Assembly (NCBI GenBank): GCA_003649615.1
Contig: QMSI01000004.1
Coordinates: 1-52,857, forward strand
From: Thermoprotei archaeon
Lineage (GTDB): Archaea; Thermoproteota; Methanomethylicia; Nezhaarchaeales; B40-G2
DNA: 52,857 bases
Direction of reading: 5' to 3'
A program made the translations under genes and the position numbers. Below the pieces are notes generated by a model. That model was given only the letters and a program-made list of their open reading frames with translations. It did not search any database and was not told where the DNA came from. Shown here in pieces: positions 39,481 through 46,974 of the stretch (the stretch's first letter is position 1; each line of letters begins with the position of its first letter).

Positions 39481-41541
39481 CTAAGCGCGCTTAAAGTAGC
39501 CGTCCTTAGGTTCGTAGAGCGTGCCCTCGCTCTTAAGCTGTTTAATAGCCTTTTCAACGAAAGCTCTATCGAGCCCCTCCTCCTCAGCCTTCTTCATTAT
39601 GTCCTCCTTGCTTATCGGCATACCTCCCGACTCGCGTTCGAGGGTTACTATGATGTCCACCAGCTTGATGAACTTCTCCTGCTGAGACTTGGGCTTACCG
39701 ACCATGATCAGGTCTATGTCCAGCGCCTTGGACGCCCTATCATAGCCTACCTGCCTCAACACGGCCTGCTCCAGCCTTATGGCTGCTTCAGCATCCTCCA
39801 CTGTAGCCACGTCACGTAAAGCTATCCTAGCCCTCGCCTCAGCCGCTCTCACCAGCGACTCCAGCTGCCTCAAAGTTATGGGCACAGGGGCGTCTGGGGC
39901 CTCGCTCTTAGCTCTAAGCTCTAGGAAGAAGGCCTTGATCCTCTCCATGGCCTCCCTGGATAGCCTTGGATGTACGTGGCGGCGAGCATAGGCAATGTAC
40001 TTTCTCAGGAACTCCTCGGTGAAGGGAGCGCTCAGTGTAGGTGTAGGTGAAGATCGAAGCCTAAGCACGTAGTCAGCCATTTCCTCGTCACGCGCAGCAT
40101 CAGGCTTATCGGTCAGGACGAAGATGAAGTCGAACCTCGAAAGTATGGTGACGGGCAAGTTGATGTTCTCGGCGATAGGCCTCTGGAACACGTAGCGTCC
40201 ATAGGCAGGGTTGGCCGCTGCGAGGACTGAGGTTCTAGCGTTTAGCGTTGCAACTATGCCTGCCTTAGCTATACTAACTGTCTGCTGCTCCATGGCTTCA
40301 TGTATAGCAATCCTATCCTCCGCCCTCATCTTATCAATCTCGTCGATGGCCGCCACCCCACCATCAGCGAGAACCAAGGCTCCAGCCTCCAGGTAGAAGT
40401 CTCCTGCTGATCGATCCCGCACCACCGTGGCCGTTAAGCCGGCAGCGGTCGACCCCTTACCTGAAGTGTACATCCCTCGAGGAGCTAGCTTAGCCACGTA
40501 TTGGAGGAGCTGGCTTTTAGCCGTGCCAGGGTCCCCTATCAGGAGAACGTGGATATCGCCGCGCACCCTTATGCCATCGGGCAGGACCTTAGGTTCTCCT
40601 CCGAAAAGTAGGTAGGCTATGGCTTCCTTGACCTCCTCCATGCCGTAGACGGAGGGGGCGATGGACTTTATCACCTTCTCTACAACCGCAGGGTCCTTAG
40701 CGGCCTCCCTTATCTTAACCTCGTCCTCAGGGGTTATCTCCACCTCTTCGACACCTTTCTCCGAGACCTCTATGTAGTTGAGGTTTAAGTGGGAGGAGAA
40801 TGAGGCTAGCCTACCTCTAGGCGTTGACTCCTGTAGAGGCTCCAACACCCCTACCGCCACTATACGGTCGCCCGGCCTAACCACGTCGACTAGATCCTCC
40901 GTCGCCACTGCCTCGATGGATCTTGGAAGCTGGCCTGGAGGTAGCTCTTCAGGCCTCTCCTGTATCGTTAACCTCTGCCAGTCTATGAAGCTTGACTCCT
41001 CGACTATGAGCTCGAAGGGGCCGCTTTTACCCGGACAGTCAGGGTTGGTACACCTACTTGGCGTGACCAGGAAGCGCTCAGTCTGCGGTACAACCATGCG
41101 TTCCTCGCATCTCTTACAGCGAAACACCGCTTCGATAAGCTTGTGTTTAACCGTGCTTGCCCTAGTTAAGATGCCTTCCACCGCGATGAGCTTACCGAAG
41201 AGGTGTGCCCTTATCTTCCTGATAGGGATGGTCTCAGGCAGCTTACGAAACCTTGCGTGGAAAACCTTCATCCTATCAGCGTAGGACGGGTTCTCCACGC
41301 GCATTACGTCAAGCACGGCCTTTGAAGCCTCGCCTAGCACGGCTTTAGGGTTATCGATGAGCATGGCTGCTAGGTCGGAGTTGAAGGATAAGAGGTCTTC
41401 AAAGTCGACGACTAGGGAGACGGACCCTGTAAGAGGCATCTCCCCTATCTTGTCCCTATACTTGTAGTCTCCTGAAGGGGTCTTGAAGGTCTTGAAGAAC
41501 TCCACGAACATGCTCCTCGCGTCGATGTCAGCCACGTACAC
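39481..41541 (-). CDS. mcm: Replicative helicase MCM
   Basis: The hexameric replicative DNA helicase, 686 residues. An N-terminal domain with a zinc motif (CKRCE ... CTNPDC, about 141-168) precedes the AAA+ core: Walker A GDPGTAKSQLLQ near 337, the pre-sensor hairpin region TSGKGSTAAGLTATV near 357, Walker B AAIDEIDKM near 393 and the arginine-finger motif LSRFDFIFVL near 456. A C-terminal winged helix follows (about 620-686). The second GTG at 41535 has a better-placed GGGAGG than the first. It lies nine bases after the gins23 stop, a linkage known from Sulfolobus, where Gins23 binds MCM. Confidence 0.96.
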   Translation of the reverse strand: MYVADIDARSMFVEFFKTFKTPSGDYKYRDKIGEMPLTGSVSLVVDFEDLLSFNSDLAAMLIDNPKAVLGEASKAVLDVMRVENPSYADRMKVFHARFRKLPETIPIRKIRAHLFGKLIAVEGILTRASTVKHKLIEAVFRCKRCEERMVVPQTERFLVTPSRCTNPDCPGKSGPFELIVEESSFIDWQRLTIQERPEELPPGQLPRSIEAVATEDLVDVVRPGDRIVAVGVLEPLQESTPRGRLASFSSHLNLNYIEVSEKGVEEVEITPEDEVKIREAAKDPAVVEKVIKSIAPSVYGMEEVKEAIAYLLFGGEPKVLPDGIRVRGDIHVLLIGDPGTAKSQLLQYVAKLAPRGMYTSGKGSTAAGLTATVVRDRSAGDFYLEAGALVLADGGVAAIDEIDKMRAEDRIAIHEAMEQQTVSIAKAGIVATLNARTSVLAAANPAYGRYVFQRPIAENINLPVTILSRFDFIFVLTDKPDAARDEEMADYVLRLRSSPTPTLSAPFTEEFLRKYIAYARRHVHPRLSREAMERIKAFFLELRAKSEAPDAPVPITLRQLESLVRAAEARARIALRDVATVEDAEAAIRLEQAVLRQVGYDRASKALDIDLIMVGKPKSQQEKFIKLVDIIVTLERESGGMPISKEDIMKKAEEEGLDRAFVEKAIKQLKSEGTLYEPKDGYFKRA

Positions 41542-41550
41542 CGCCTCCCG

Positions 41551-42084
41551 CTAAGCTTGAATCGAGGAGAGCCACTCATTGATCAGCGACTTGATCCTTT
41601 CAAAGAGGAACTTTTCCTCAGGCGTTAAGCTGTCGAGTAGTGACTTGGGAACTGAGGGTGAAAGAGCCGCCTGTACCAGCTTCTGTAGCCTACACCTCAT
41701 GATATCTCTCACCTTCACCTCAGCCTGCCTCTTAAGCGCATGGGCCTCGATGTTGGCCAGCGCCTCCCTGCTTAGCTGCTCTAGTAGAGCTCTTATCTTC
41801 GCGTAAAGCAACTCCTCAGCTGGCAGCAGGCTGGAAGAGCGCTCCTCCCTCCATGAAAGCTTCGATAGCGCTGCTACATCCATGCCTCCTTCATCAAGCA
41901 CCTTGACGAAACCCTTCTCCTCAAGAATTGAGGCCAACCACCTCGGAACCTCAACCACAGCCCCCGCCGGGAGGAGGTGGATAGGTCTATCTTCAAGTAC
42001 CTCAGGCAAGGGCTTCACGATCTCAACCTTGACCTCCTCGACGAGGAGGGGGAGGTTTATACGTTTAACCTCACGAGCGCCCAT
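41551..42084 (-). CDS. gins23: GINS complex subunit Gins23
   Basis: A subunit of the archaeal GINS complex that links MCM and Cdc45/RecJ at the replication fork. The 177 residues show the beta-rich B-domain first (VEIVKPLPEVLEDRPIHLLPAG, PRWLASILEEKG at about 19-62) and the helical A-domain second (SSLLPAEELLYAKIRALL to the end). This B-A order fits Gins23 rather than Gins51 (A-B). It heads the operon with mcm, a diagnostic neighbourhood. It is divergent from rfcS with a 249-base gap. Primary sequence conservation in GINS is weak, so the call rests on layout and context. Confidence 0.82.
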   Translation of the reverse strand: MGAREVKRINLPLLVEEVKVEIVKPLPEVLEDRPIHLLPAGAVVEVPRWLASILEEKGFVKVLDEGGMDVAALSKLSWREERSSSLLPAEELLYAKIRALLEQLSREALANIEAHALKRQAEVKVRDIMRCRLQKLVQAALSPSVPKSLLDSLTPEEKFLFERIKSLINEWLSSIQA

Positions 42085-42333
42085 AGGAAGACCTACTATA
42101 TACAGCTAGGTGTGGGAAATTTCTTAAGCTTGTTCCTCGCCAAGGAAGCCCTACATAAAAACTGATGAGGAGTGCGTTGAGCAATCATCGCCTATGGGCA
42201 TGTGGAGGCCGAGGACCACGGGCTAAGCCATAGCATGGCGTAACCCAGTTTAAACTTAAAGACCAAATTTATATTTCAGCCCCTATCTTCTCCTTCAGAT
42301 GAGAAGCTTGTTAATGGTATTGAGGGGCTAAGC
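42085..42333. promoter_or_regulatory. Divergent promoter region between gins23 and rfcS
   Basis: This 249-base gap is the largest in the window. On the plus strand it has AT-rich TTTAAACTTAAAGACC and AAATTTATATTTC (about 42250-42285), likely the rfcS promoter. On the minus strand TGTATATAG (about 42096-42104) and CTTAAGAAATTT (about 42114-42126) could serve gins23. I find no convincing ORB-type origin element, tRNA or small ORF here. Confidence 0.45.
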
Positions 42334-43320
42334 TTGAGCTTTGAGGAAATGGTTTTATGGGTCGAGAAATATAGGCCCATGGTACTAGACGACATAGTCA
42401 ACCAGAAGGACGTCGTGGAGCGCCTTAAACAGTTTGTTAAGTCCAGGAATATTCCTCATCTTTTATTCGTAGGTCCTCCAGGAACAGGCAAGACTACTGC
42501 TGCTCTATGCCTCGTCCACGAGCTTTACGGAGAGAGCTGGAGGCAGCACACGCTTGAGCTAAACGCTAGCGATGAGAGAGGGATTCAGACGATAAGGGAG
42601 CGTGTCAAGGACTATGCTAGGACTGTGTCGATGGGCGAGGTACCCTTCAAGGTGATCATACTTGACGAGTGCGACGCCATGACCGCTGACGCTCAGTGGA
42701 GCCTGAGGAGAATAATGGAGATGTTCTGGAGGACCACCAGGTTCGCCCTGATAGCTAACTATGGCTCGAAGATAATAGAGCCCATCCAGTCCCGGTGCGC
42801 CATCTTCAGGTTCTCCCCGCTATCCAAGGACGACGTAGCCGGTAGGGTTAGGTACATAGCTGAGAAGGAAGGGGTGAAGCTCACGGACGACGGCCTTGAA
42901 GCCATCTGGAACGTTTCTGGAGGAGACCTTAGGAGAGCCATTAACGCCCTTCAAGCAGCCGCAGCGCTGGGCGGAGTAGTCGACGAGAAGACGGTGTATA
43001 AGGTGATAGGTAGAGCTACGCCCAAGGAGGTTAGGGAGATGGTGGAGAAGGCGCTAAGCGGAAAGTTCATGGAGGCGAGAGAAGCCCTATACAGGCTTAT
43101 AATGGAGTATGGACTTTCAGGGCCCGACATCGTTAGGCAGGTCCACACCGAGGTCTTCAACCTCAAGATACCTGAGGAGGCTAAGGCGGAGATAGCTAAC
43201 ATGGTGGGCGAGATAGACCATAGGCTAGTAGAGGGAGCAAACGAGGACATCCAGCTCAGCGCTCTCCTCGCCCAGCTCGTAAAGTATGGGCAGTTATTGA
43301 GGCAGAAGAGCGCTGCGTGA
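42334..43320 (+). CDS. rfcS: Replication factor C small subunit
   Basis: The clamp-loader small subunit that forms the bulk of the RFC pentamer opening PCNA. Of 328 residues, WVEKYRP is near 9-15, Walker A GPPGTGKT near 47-54, Walker B IILDECDAM near 107-115 (DECD in place of the common DEAD), sensor-1 ANYGSKI and the SRC motif SRCAIFRF with the arginine finger near 153-160. The C-terminal collar is helical. The TTG start lies eight bases after GAGGGG; ATG at residue 6 is an alternative. The rfcL gene begins 13 bases after the stop. Confidence 0.95.
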   Translation: MSFEEMVLWVEKYRPMVLDDIVNQKDVVERLKQFVKSRNIPHLLFVGPPGTGKTTAALCLVHELYGESWRQHTLELNASDERGIQTIRERVKDYARTVSMGEVPFKVIILDECDAMTADAQWSLRRIMEMFWRTTRFALIANYGSKIIEPIQSRCAIFRFSPLSKDDVAGRVRYIAEKEGVKLTDDGLEAIWNVSGGDLRRAINALQAAAALGGVVDEKTVYKVIGRATPKEVREMVEKALSGKFMEAREALYRLIMEYGLSGPDIVRQVHTEVFNLKIPEEAKAEIANMVGEIDHRLVEGANEDIQLSALLAQLVKYGQLLRQKSAA

Positions 43321-43333
43321 TAGGTGTAAGGGC

Positions 43334-44557
43334 TTGAGCGCCACCTACGTAGGAGCCCCATGGGTCGATAAGTATAGGCCTAAGAAGATTAGCGATATCA
43401 TAGGGAACCAGGAAGCAGTACAGCAGTTCGTAAGCTGGCTTAAAGCTTGGAAACCAGGCGCTAAGCCAGCCCTCCTCCACGGTCCTCCTGGGGTCGGCAA
43501 AACCGTAACAGTTGAAGTGGCGGCTCAGGAGCTTGGCTATGAGCTCATAGCGCTCAACGCCAGCGACGTCCGGTCGGCGGACGCTATTAAACGAACCCTA
43601 GGTCCAGCCTCACACTACGGCACGATCTTCGGCCAGCGGGGAAGGCTTATCTTCCTCGACGAGGTGGACGGGATCTCCACCGCAGAAGACCGTGGAGGAC
43701 TCACCGCTGTACTCGAGCTGATAAGGGAGGCTAGGACCCCCATAGCGCTAGCCGCCAACGACCCCTGGGACCCTAAGCTTAGGCCGTTGAGGGAGGCCTG
43801 CTTAATGATAAGGTTCAATAAGGTAAGGGTTACGCAGCTCGTACCCTTCCTCAGAAAGATCTGTGAGGCTGAGGGGGTCAAGGCCGACGAAAGGGCGTTG
43901 AGGATAATAGCTGACCTAGCCGAGGGCGATGTCAGGTCAGCCATAAACGACCTACAGGCGGTAGCTGGGGGGCGCAAGGTGCTCAAGCCAGAGGATGTAG
44001 AGTGGCTTAGAGCCAGGAACAGGCAGTACGGGGCTTTCGACGTGCTCAAGATGCTGTTTATGGCCAGGACGGCTAAGGAAGCGAAAGAAGTCATTAACAG
44101 CTCGCTTATCGACTACGAAACCCTCCTACAATGGGTCCACGAAAACCTCCCCCTACAGTACACAGACCCTGAGGAGCTAGCTAAAGCCTACGACGCCCTG
44201 TCGCTCGCAGACGTGTACCTTGGCAGAGCTAAGCGTAAACAGCGCTGGGAGCTTCTACGCTACTTCTTCGACTTAATGACCGCTGGAGTGGCGCTGGCGA
44301 GGAAGGGTAAATACCACTTTGTGAAGTACCAGTTCCCGAAGAAAATATTGATGATGTCTCGGACCAAGAAAGCTAGAGAGCTAAGAGAGGAAGCAATTAG
44401 GATTATAGCTTCGAAGTGCCACCTCTCAAGGAGAGCAGCGAAGACAGAGATCTTGCCCTTCCTGAGCATCATGTTACCCACCCCTATGGGGCAGGGCATA
44501 GCTAAGTGGCTTGGGCTAAGCGACGATATGGTTAAAATACTAGTACATGAAGGCTGA
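43334..44557 (+). CDS. rfcL: Replication factor C large subunit
   Basis: The fifth, clamp-loader large subunit of archaeal RFC, 407 residues. WVDKYRPKKISDIIGN is near 10-25, Walker A GPPGVGKT near 50-57, LNASDVRSAD near 74, Walker B IFLDEVDGIS near 102, and the collar domain from about 230. The C-terminus is shorter than in many family members and I do not see the basic PIP-box tail (QxxLxxFF) often present, so PCNA contact may use another surface. The start is TTG. It is the second gene of rfcS-rfcL-rpl13e. Confidence 0.94.
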   Translation: MSATYVGAPWVDKYRPKKISDIIGNQEAVQQFVSWLKAWKPGAKPALLHGPPGVGKTVTVEVAAQELGYELIALNASDVRSADAIKRTLGPASHYGTIFGQRGRLIFLDEVDGISTAEDRGGLTAVLELIREARTPIALAANDPWDPKLRPLREACLMIRFNKVRVTQLVPFLRKICEAEGVKADERALRIIADLAEGDVRSAINDLQAVAGGRKVLKPEDVEWLRARNRQYGAFDVLKMLFMARTAKEAKEVINSSLIDYETLLQWVHENLPLQYTDPEELAKAYDALSLADVYLGRAKRKQRWELLRYFFDLMTAGVALARKGKYHFVKYQFPKKILMMSRTKKARELREEAIRIIASKCHLSRRAAKTEILPFLSIMLPTPMGQGIAKWLGLSDDMVKILVHEG

Positions 44558-44572
44558 GAAGGGGGTTTTGGC

Positions 44573-44791
44573 TTGAGGCTTAAAGCCGTGGTCAAAACCC
44601 CGAGGAACGTCAGCAGGGGGCTAGCGATCCCTAAGGTCAGGGAAGGTAGAGGCTTCAGCGTTGGAGAGCTAAAGGAAGCTGGGTTAAGCGTAGCTAAGGC
44701 TAGGAAGCTGGGGCTATATGTCGATCTACGTAGGAGATCTGTGCACCCAGAGAACATAGAGGCTCTGAAAAACTTCATCAAGGAAAGCTAA
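44573..44791 (+). CDS. rpl13e: Ribosomal protein L13e
   Basis: A small large-subunit ribosomal protein of crenarchaeal-type archaea and eukaryotes, 72 residues. The conserved core reads [24 protein letters not shown] (two joined family blocks, about 30-53) and [16 protein letters not shown] near 54-69. The beginning (AVVKTP) is a short basic extension. The start is TTG with GGGGG upstream. It follows rfcL by 15 bases, and its stop is one base from the convergent moaA. Its presence supports placement outside Euryarchaeota. Confidence 0.88.
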   Translation: MRLKAVVKTPRNVSRGLAIPKVREGRGFSVGELKEAGLSVAKARKLGLYVDLRRRSVHPENIEALKNFIKES

Positions 44792-44792
44792 G

Positions 44793-45707
44793 CTAAAGGC
44801 AGTAGGGTTCCTTGAGCTCCACGGCTTTTCTCAATAACTCCTTGATCCCCTCCACGTCTCCTTTTCTTAAAGCCTCTTTAACCTCCAAGGTGTTATCCTC
44901 CCTCATCAAACATGGCTTAAGCCTACCGTTAGCAGTCACCCTCATCCTAGAGCAACCCATACAGAAGCGGCCGTGAAAAGGCCTAATAACCTCCACCTCC
45001 TGTCCTTCGGGAAGCACGTACTTCCTACGGTTATGTAAAGACCTGAACACCACCTTTACAGCCTTGTTCTCCAGCCAGTTCTCGATAGGGGTTAAATCGT
45101 AGTATAGCTCGTCGTAGAGCTTTGAGGAAGCATACCCGAGCTTTTCAAGCTCTATGAGCTGTAGGATAGCAGGTACCTCAGCGGCGAAGTTTATCATCTC
45201 ATGTATCTCGTCCACGTTTAAGCCTTTGAGCACCACCATGTTTATCTTAATAGGCTCTAAGCCTGTTTTCGCCGCTTCGAATAAACCTCTCTTCACTTCC
45301 TCCATTAGGTCGAAGCCTGTTATACGTCGGTAGCGTTCAGGCTTAAGTGAAGGAAGGTTGACGTTCACTCTCTTTAGCCCAGCCCTTGCTAGGCTGGAGG
45401 CGTACTTGGCTAGGAGGGTGCCGTTAGTGGTCATAGACACCTCCACCACGCCGGGGGCCTTCGCCACCGCCTCCACCGCTTCCACCACGTCTTCCCTCAT
45501 CAACGGCTCTCCACCCGTCAACTTCACCTTTCTAATGCCCAGCTCCGCGGCAGCCTCCACGAGGAGGCTTAACTCAGAAGGCGTAAGCTCCACACCGGTG
45601 TAGATAGAGGTGCCCTCACGGTGGCAGTAGATACAGTTAAGGTTACACTTCTCGGTTATGGAGATGCGTAGCGTAGTTACCTTACGCCCAAATCTATCCA
45701 AGCACAC
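44793..45707 (-). CDS. moaA: GTP 3',8-cyclase MoaA
   Basis: A radical-SAM enzyme making the first intermediate of molybdopterin (or tungstopterin) synthesis from GTP. The 304-residue protein carries the N-terminal cluster C21-C25-C28 (CNLNCIYC), TGGEPLMRE near 64, and the C-terminal substrate-binding cluster CMGCSRM ... LKPC near 252-269. It is slightly short but complete. The C-terminal Gly-Gly of bacterial MoaA is not present, as in many archaea. It is the last gene of an operon with moaC and moaB. Confidence 0.92.
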   Translation of the reverse strand: MCLDRFGRKVTTLRISITEKCNLNCIYCHREGTSIYTGVELTPSELSLLVEAAAELGIRKVKLTGGEPLMREDVVEAVEAVAKAPGVVEVSMTTNGTLLAKYASSLARAGLKRVNVNLPSLKPERYRRITGFDLMEEVKRGLFEAAKTGLEPIKINMVVLKGLNVDEIHEMINFAAEVPAILQLIELEKLGYASSKLYDELYYDLTPIENWLENKAVKVVFRSLHNRRKYVLPEGQEVEVIRPFHGRFCMGCSRMRVTANGRLKPCLMREDNTLEVKEALRKGDVEGIKELLRKAVELKEPYCL

Positions 45708-45717
45708 CTTCGACGCC

Positions 45718-46251
45718 TTACCTGACCCCTTTTACCTCGGCGACTAGGTGTCCAGCCTCAGGTAAAATAAGTTTAGTTAGCGCTAGCCTAGCTGCGTGGG
45801 GCGAGCCAGGTAATATGAATAGAACGGAGCCTCTGTAGATCCCCGCGCTAGCTCTACTAAGCATCGCTGCTGAGCCTACCTCTTCGAAGCTTAGATACCT
45901 AAAGAGCTCGCCGAACCCAGGTAGACACCTCTCTAATAGAGGGGTTAAGGTGTCCACGGAGATATCTCTAGGCCCTAGCCCTGTGCCGCCGCTTACAAGC
46001 ACTATTTCAGCTCCTTTAGCTAAGGCTTCCTCCACCTCCTTTACGAGCCTTTCACGGTCATTAGGGACTATAACCCTATGCACCAGTACGTGCCCAGCTG
46101 CCGACACCAGCTCCTCCATTAAGTCCCCGGTCTCATCATTTACGGGCAGGCCCTTAACGGCTCTTTCATGGAGGGAATCGCTAGTCACTATAACCGCGAA
46201 CCTAACCTTCTCAGGAGCCTTCTCACGGTGTTTATGGACCGGAGAGCTCAT
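45718..46251 (-). CDS. moaB: Molybdenum cofactor adenylyltransferase MoaB
   Basis: Adenylates molybdopterin before metal insertion in archaea. The 177-residue MogA/MoaB fold shows VIVTSDSLHERAVKG near 21-35, DETGDLMEELV near 39, IVPNDRERL, the active-site SGGTGLGPRDISVDTL near 87-102, EVGSAAMLSRASAGI near 126, and LPGSPHAARLAL near 149. It overlaps the upstream moaC by 20 bases and is followed after ten bases by moaA. Length and motifs are normal. Confidence 0.92.
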   Translation of the reverse strand: MSSPVHKHREKAPEKVRFAVIVTSDSLHERAVKGLPVNDETGDLMEELVSAAGHVLVHRVIVPNDRERLVKEVEEALAKGAEIVLVSGGTGLGPRDISVDTLTPLLERCLPGFGELFRYLSFEEVGSAAMLSRASAGIYRGSVLFILPGSPHAARLALTKLILPEAGHLVAEVKGVR

Positions 46252-46693
46252 GAGCTCCTCCCTTAACCTTGCTCTCTACCCGTATGCTCATTATCTCCGT
46301 GAATGGGTACTGGCCTCTTTCATCCTTCTCAAGCTTCTTCACCATATCCCAGATGGTTAGGAGAGCTACTGAAGCTGCCACCAACGCCTCCATCTCCACC
46401 CCTGTCTTAGCCACAGACCTCACAGTAGCCTTCACCTCCACGGTGTCCTTGCCGGGCTTAAAGGATACCTTAACCGCGGTTATCGGTATCGAGTGGCATA
46501 GAGGTATGATCTCCGGGGTCCTCTTAGCAGCCATAATAGCGGCTACCTGAGCCGTAGAGAACACGTCTCCCTTCTCCACCTCGCCCTTTAACATCGCCTT
46601 CAAGGTCTCCTCCCTGAGCTTTATCACCCCAATCGCGGTGGCTTCACGGTACTCCCCAGGCTTCTCCGTAATGTCTACCATCTTAACCGTCAA
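46232..46693 (-). CDS. moaC: Cyclic pyranopterin monophosphate synthase MoaC
   Basis: Converts the MoaA product to cyclic pyranopterin monophosphate. The 153 residues include KMVDITEKPGEYREATA near 4-20, TAQVAAIMAAKRTPEIIPLCH near 47-67 (two family blocks, with the key His), TGVEMEALVAASVALLTIWDM near 98-118 and KLEKDERGQYP near 121. The TTG start overlaps the stop of the upstream regulator (TTGA); ATG at residue 5 is an alternative. It is coupled upstream to a winged-helix gene and downstream to moaB. Confidence 0.93.
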   Translation of the reverse strand: MTVKMVDITEKPGEYREATAIGVIKLREETLKAMLKGEVEKGDVFSTAQVAAIMAAKRTPEIIPLCHSIPITAVKVSFKPGKDTVEVKATVRSVAKTGVEMEALVAASVALLTIWDMVKKLEKDERGQYPFTEIMSIRVESKVKGGAHELSGP

Positions 46694-46968
46694 CTAGCCT
46701 TACCTCCATACACCTCAAAGAGGTCGAAGAGCTTCCTTAAAGCTTGAACCCTAGGGTCCTCGAGCTTAACTCTAAGGATCCTTATCCTCCCAAAGGTCTT
46801 CTCCTCCAGTAAGCCAGCCTCCTTCAACGCGTCTATATGTGAAGCAACGGCTGTATAGTTTAGCCCAGACCTTCTAACGACCTCTGAGATGTTGAGCTCC
46901 AAGCTCTTCAACAGCACCTTCAACACCTTAACCCTACCTTTAGAGGAAAGCACCTCCTCGATGGACAA
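46690..46968 (-). CDS. ArsR-like winged-helix regulator
   Basis: A 92-residue DNA-binding protein. A winged helix-turn-helix spans about 8-70: GRVKVLKVLLKS, NISEVVRRSGLNYTAVASHIDALKEAGLL (helix 2-turn-helix 3) and the wing FGRIRILRVKL. A short C-terminal helix (RVQALRKLFDLF) may dimerise. No metal-binding Cys is present, so it is not a metal sensor of the classic ArsR type. It lies between the orc1/cdc6 and moaC genes in one operon, six bases after the orc1 stop, so it may control the operon or a gene elsewhere. Confidence 0.8.
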   Translation of the reverse strand: MSIEEVLSSKGRVKVLKVLLKSLELNISEVVRRSGLNYTAVASHIDALKEAGLLEEKTFGRIRILRVKLEDPRVQALRKLFDLFEVYGGKAS

Positions 46969-46974
46969 GCACGT

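Noticed and set aside
41977-42165. Plus-strand frame running out of gins23 antisense into the divergent gap
   Set aside because: Most of it is antisense to gins23 and the rest covers the promoter region; no ribosome binding site or recognisable domain.
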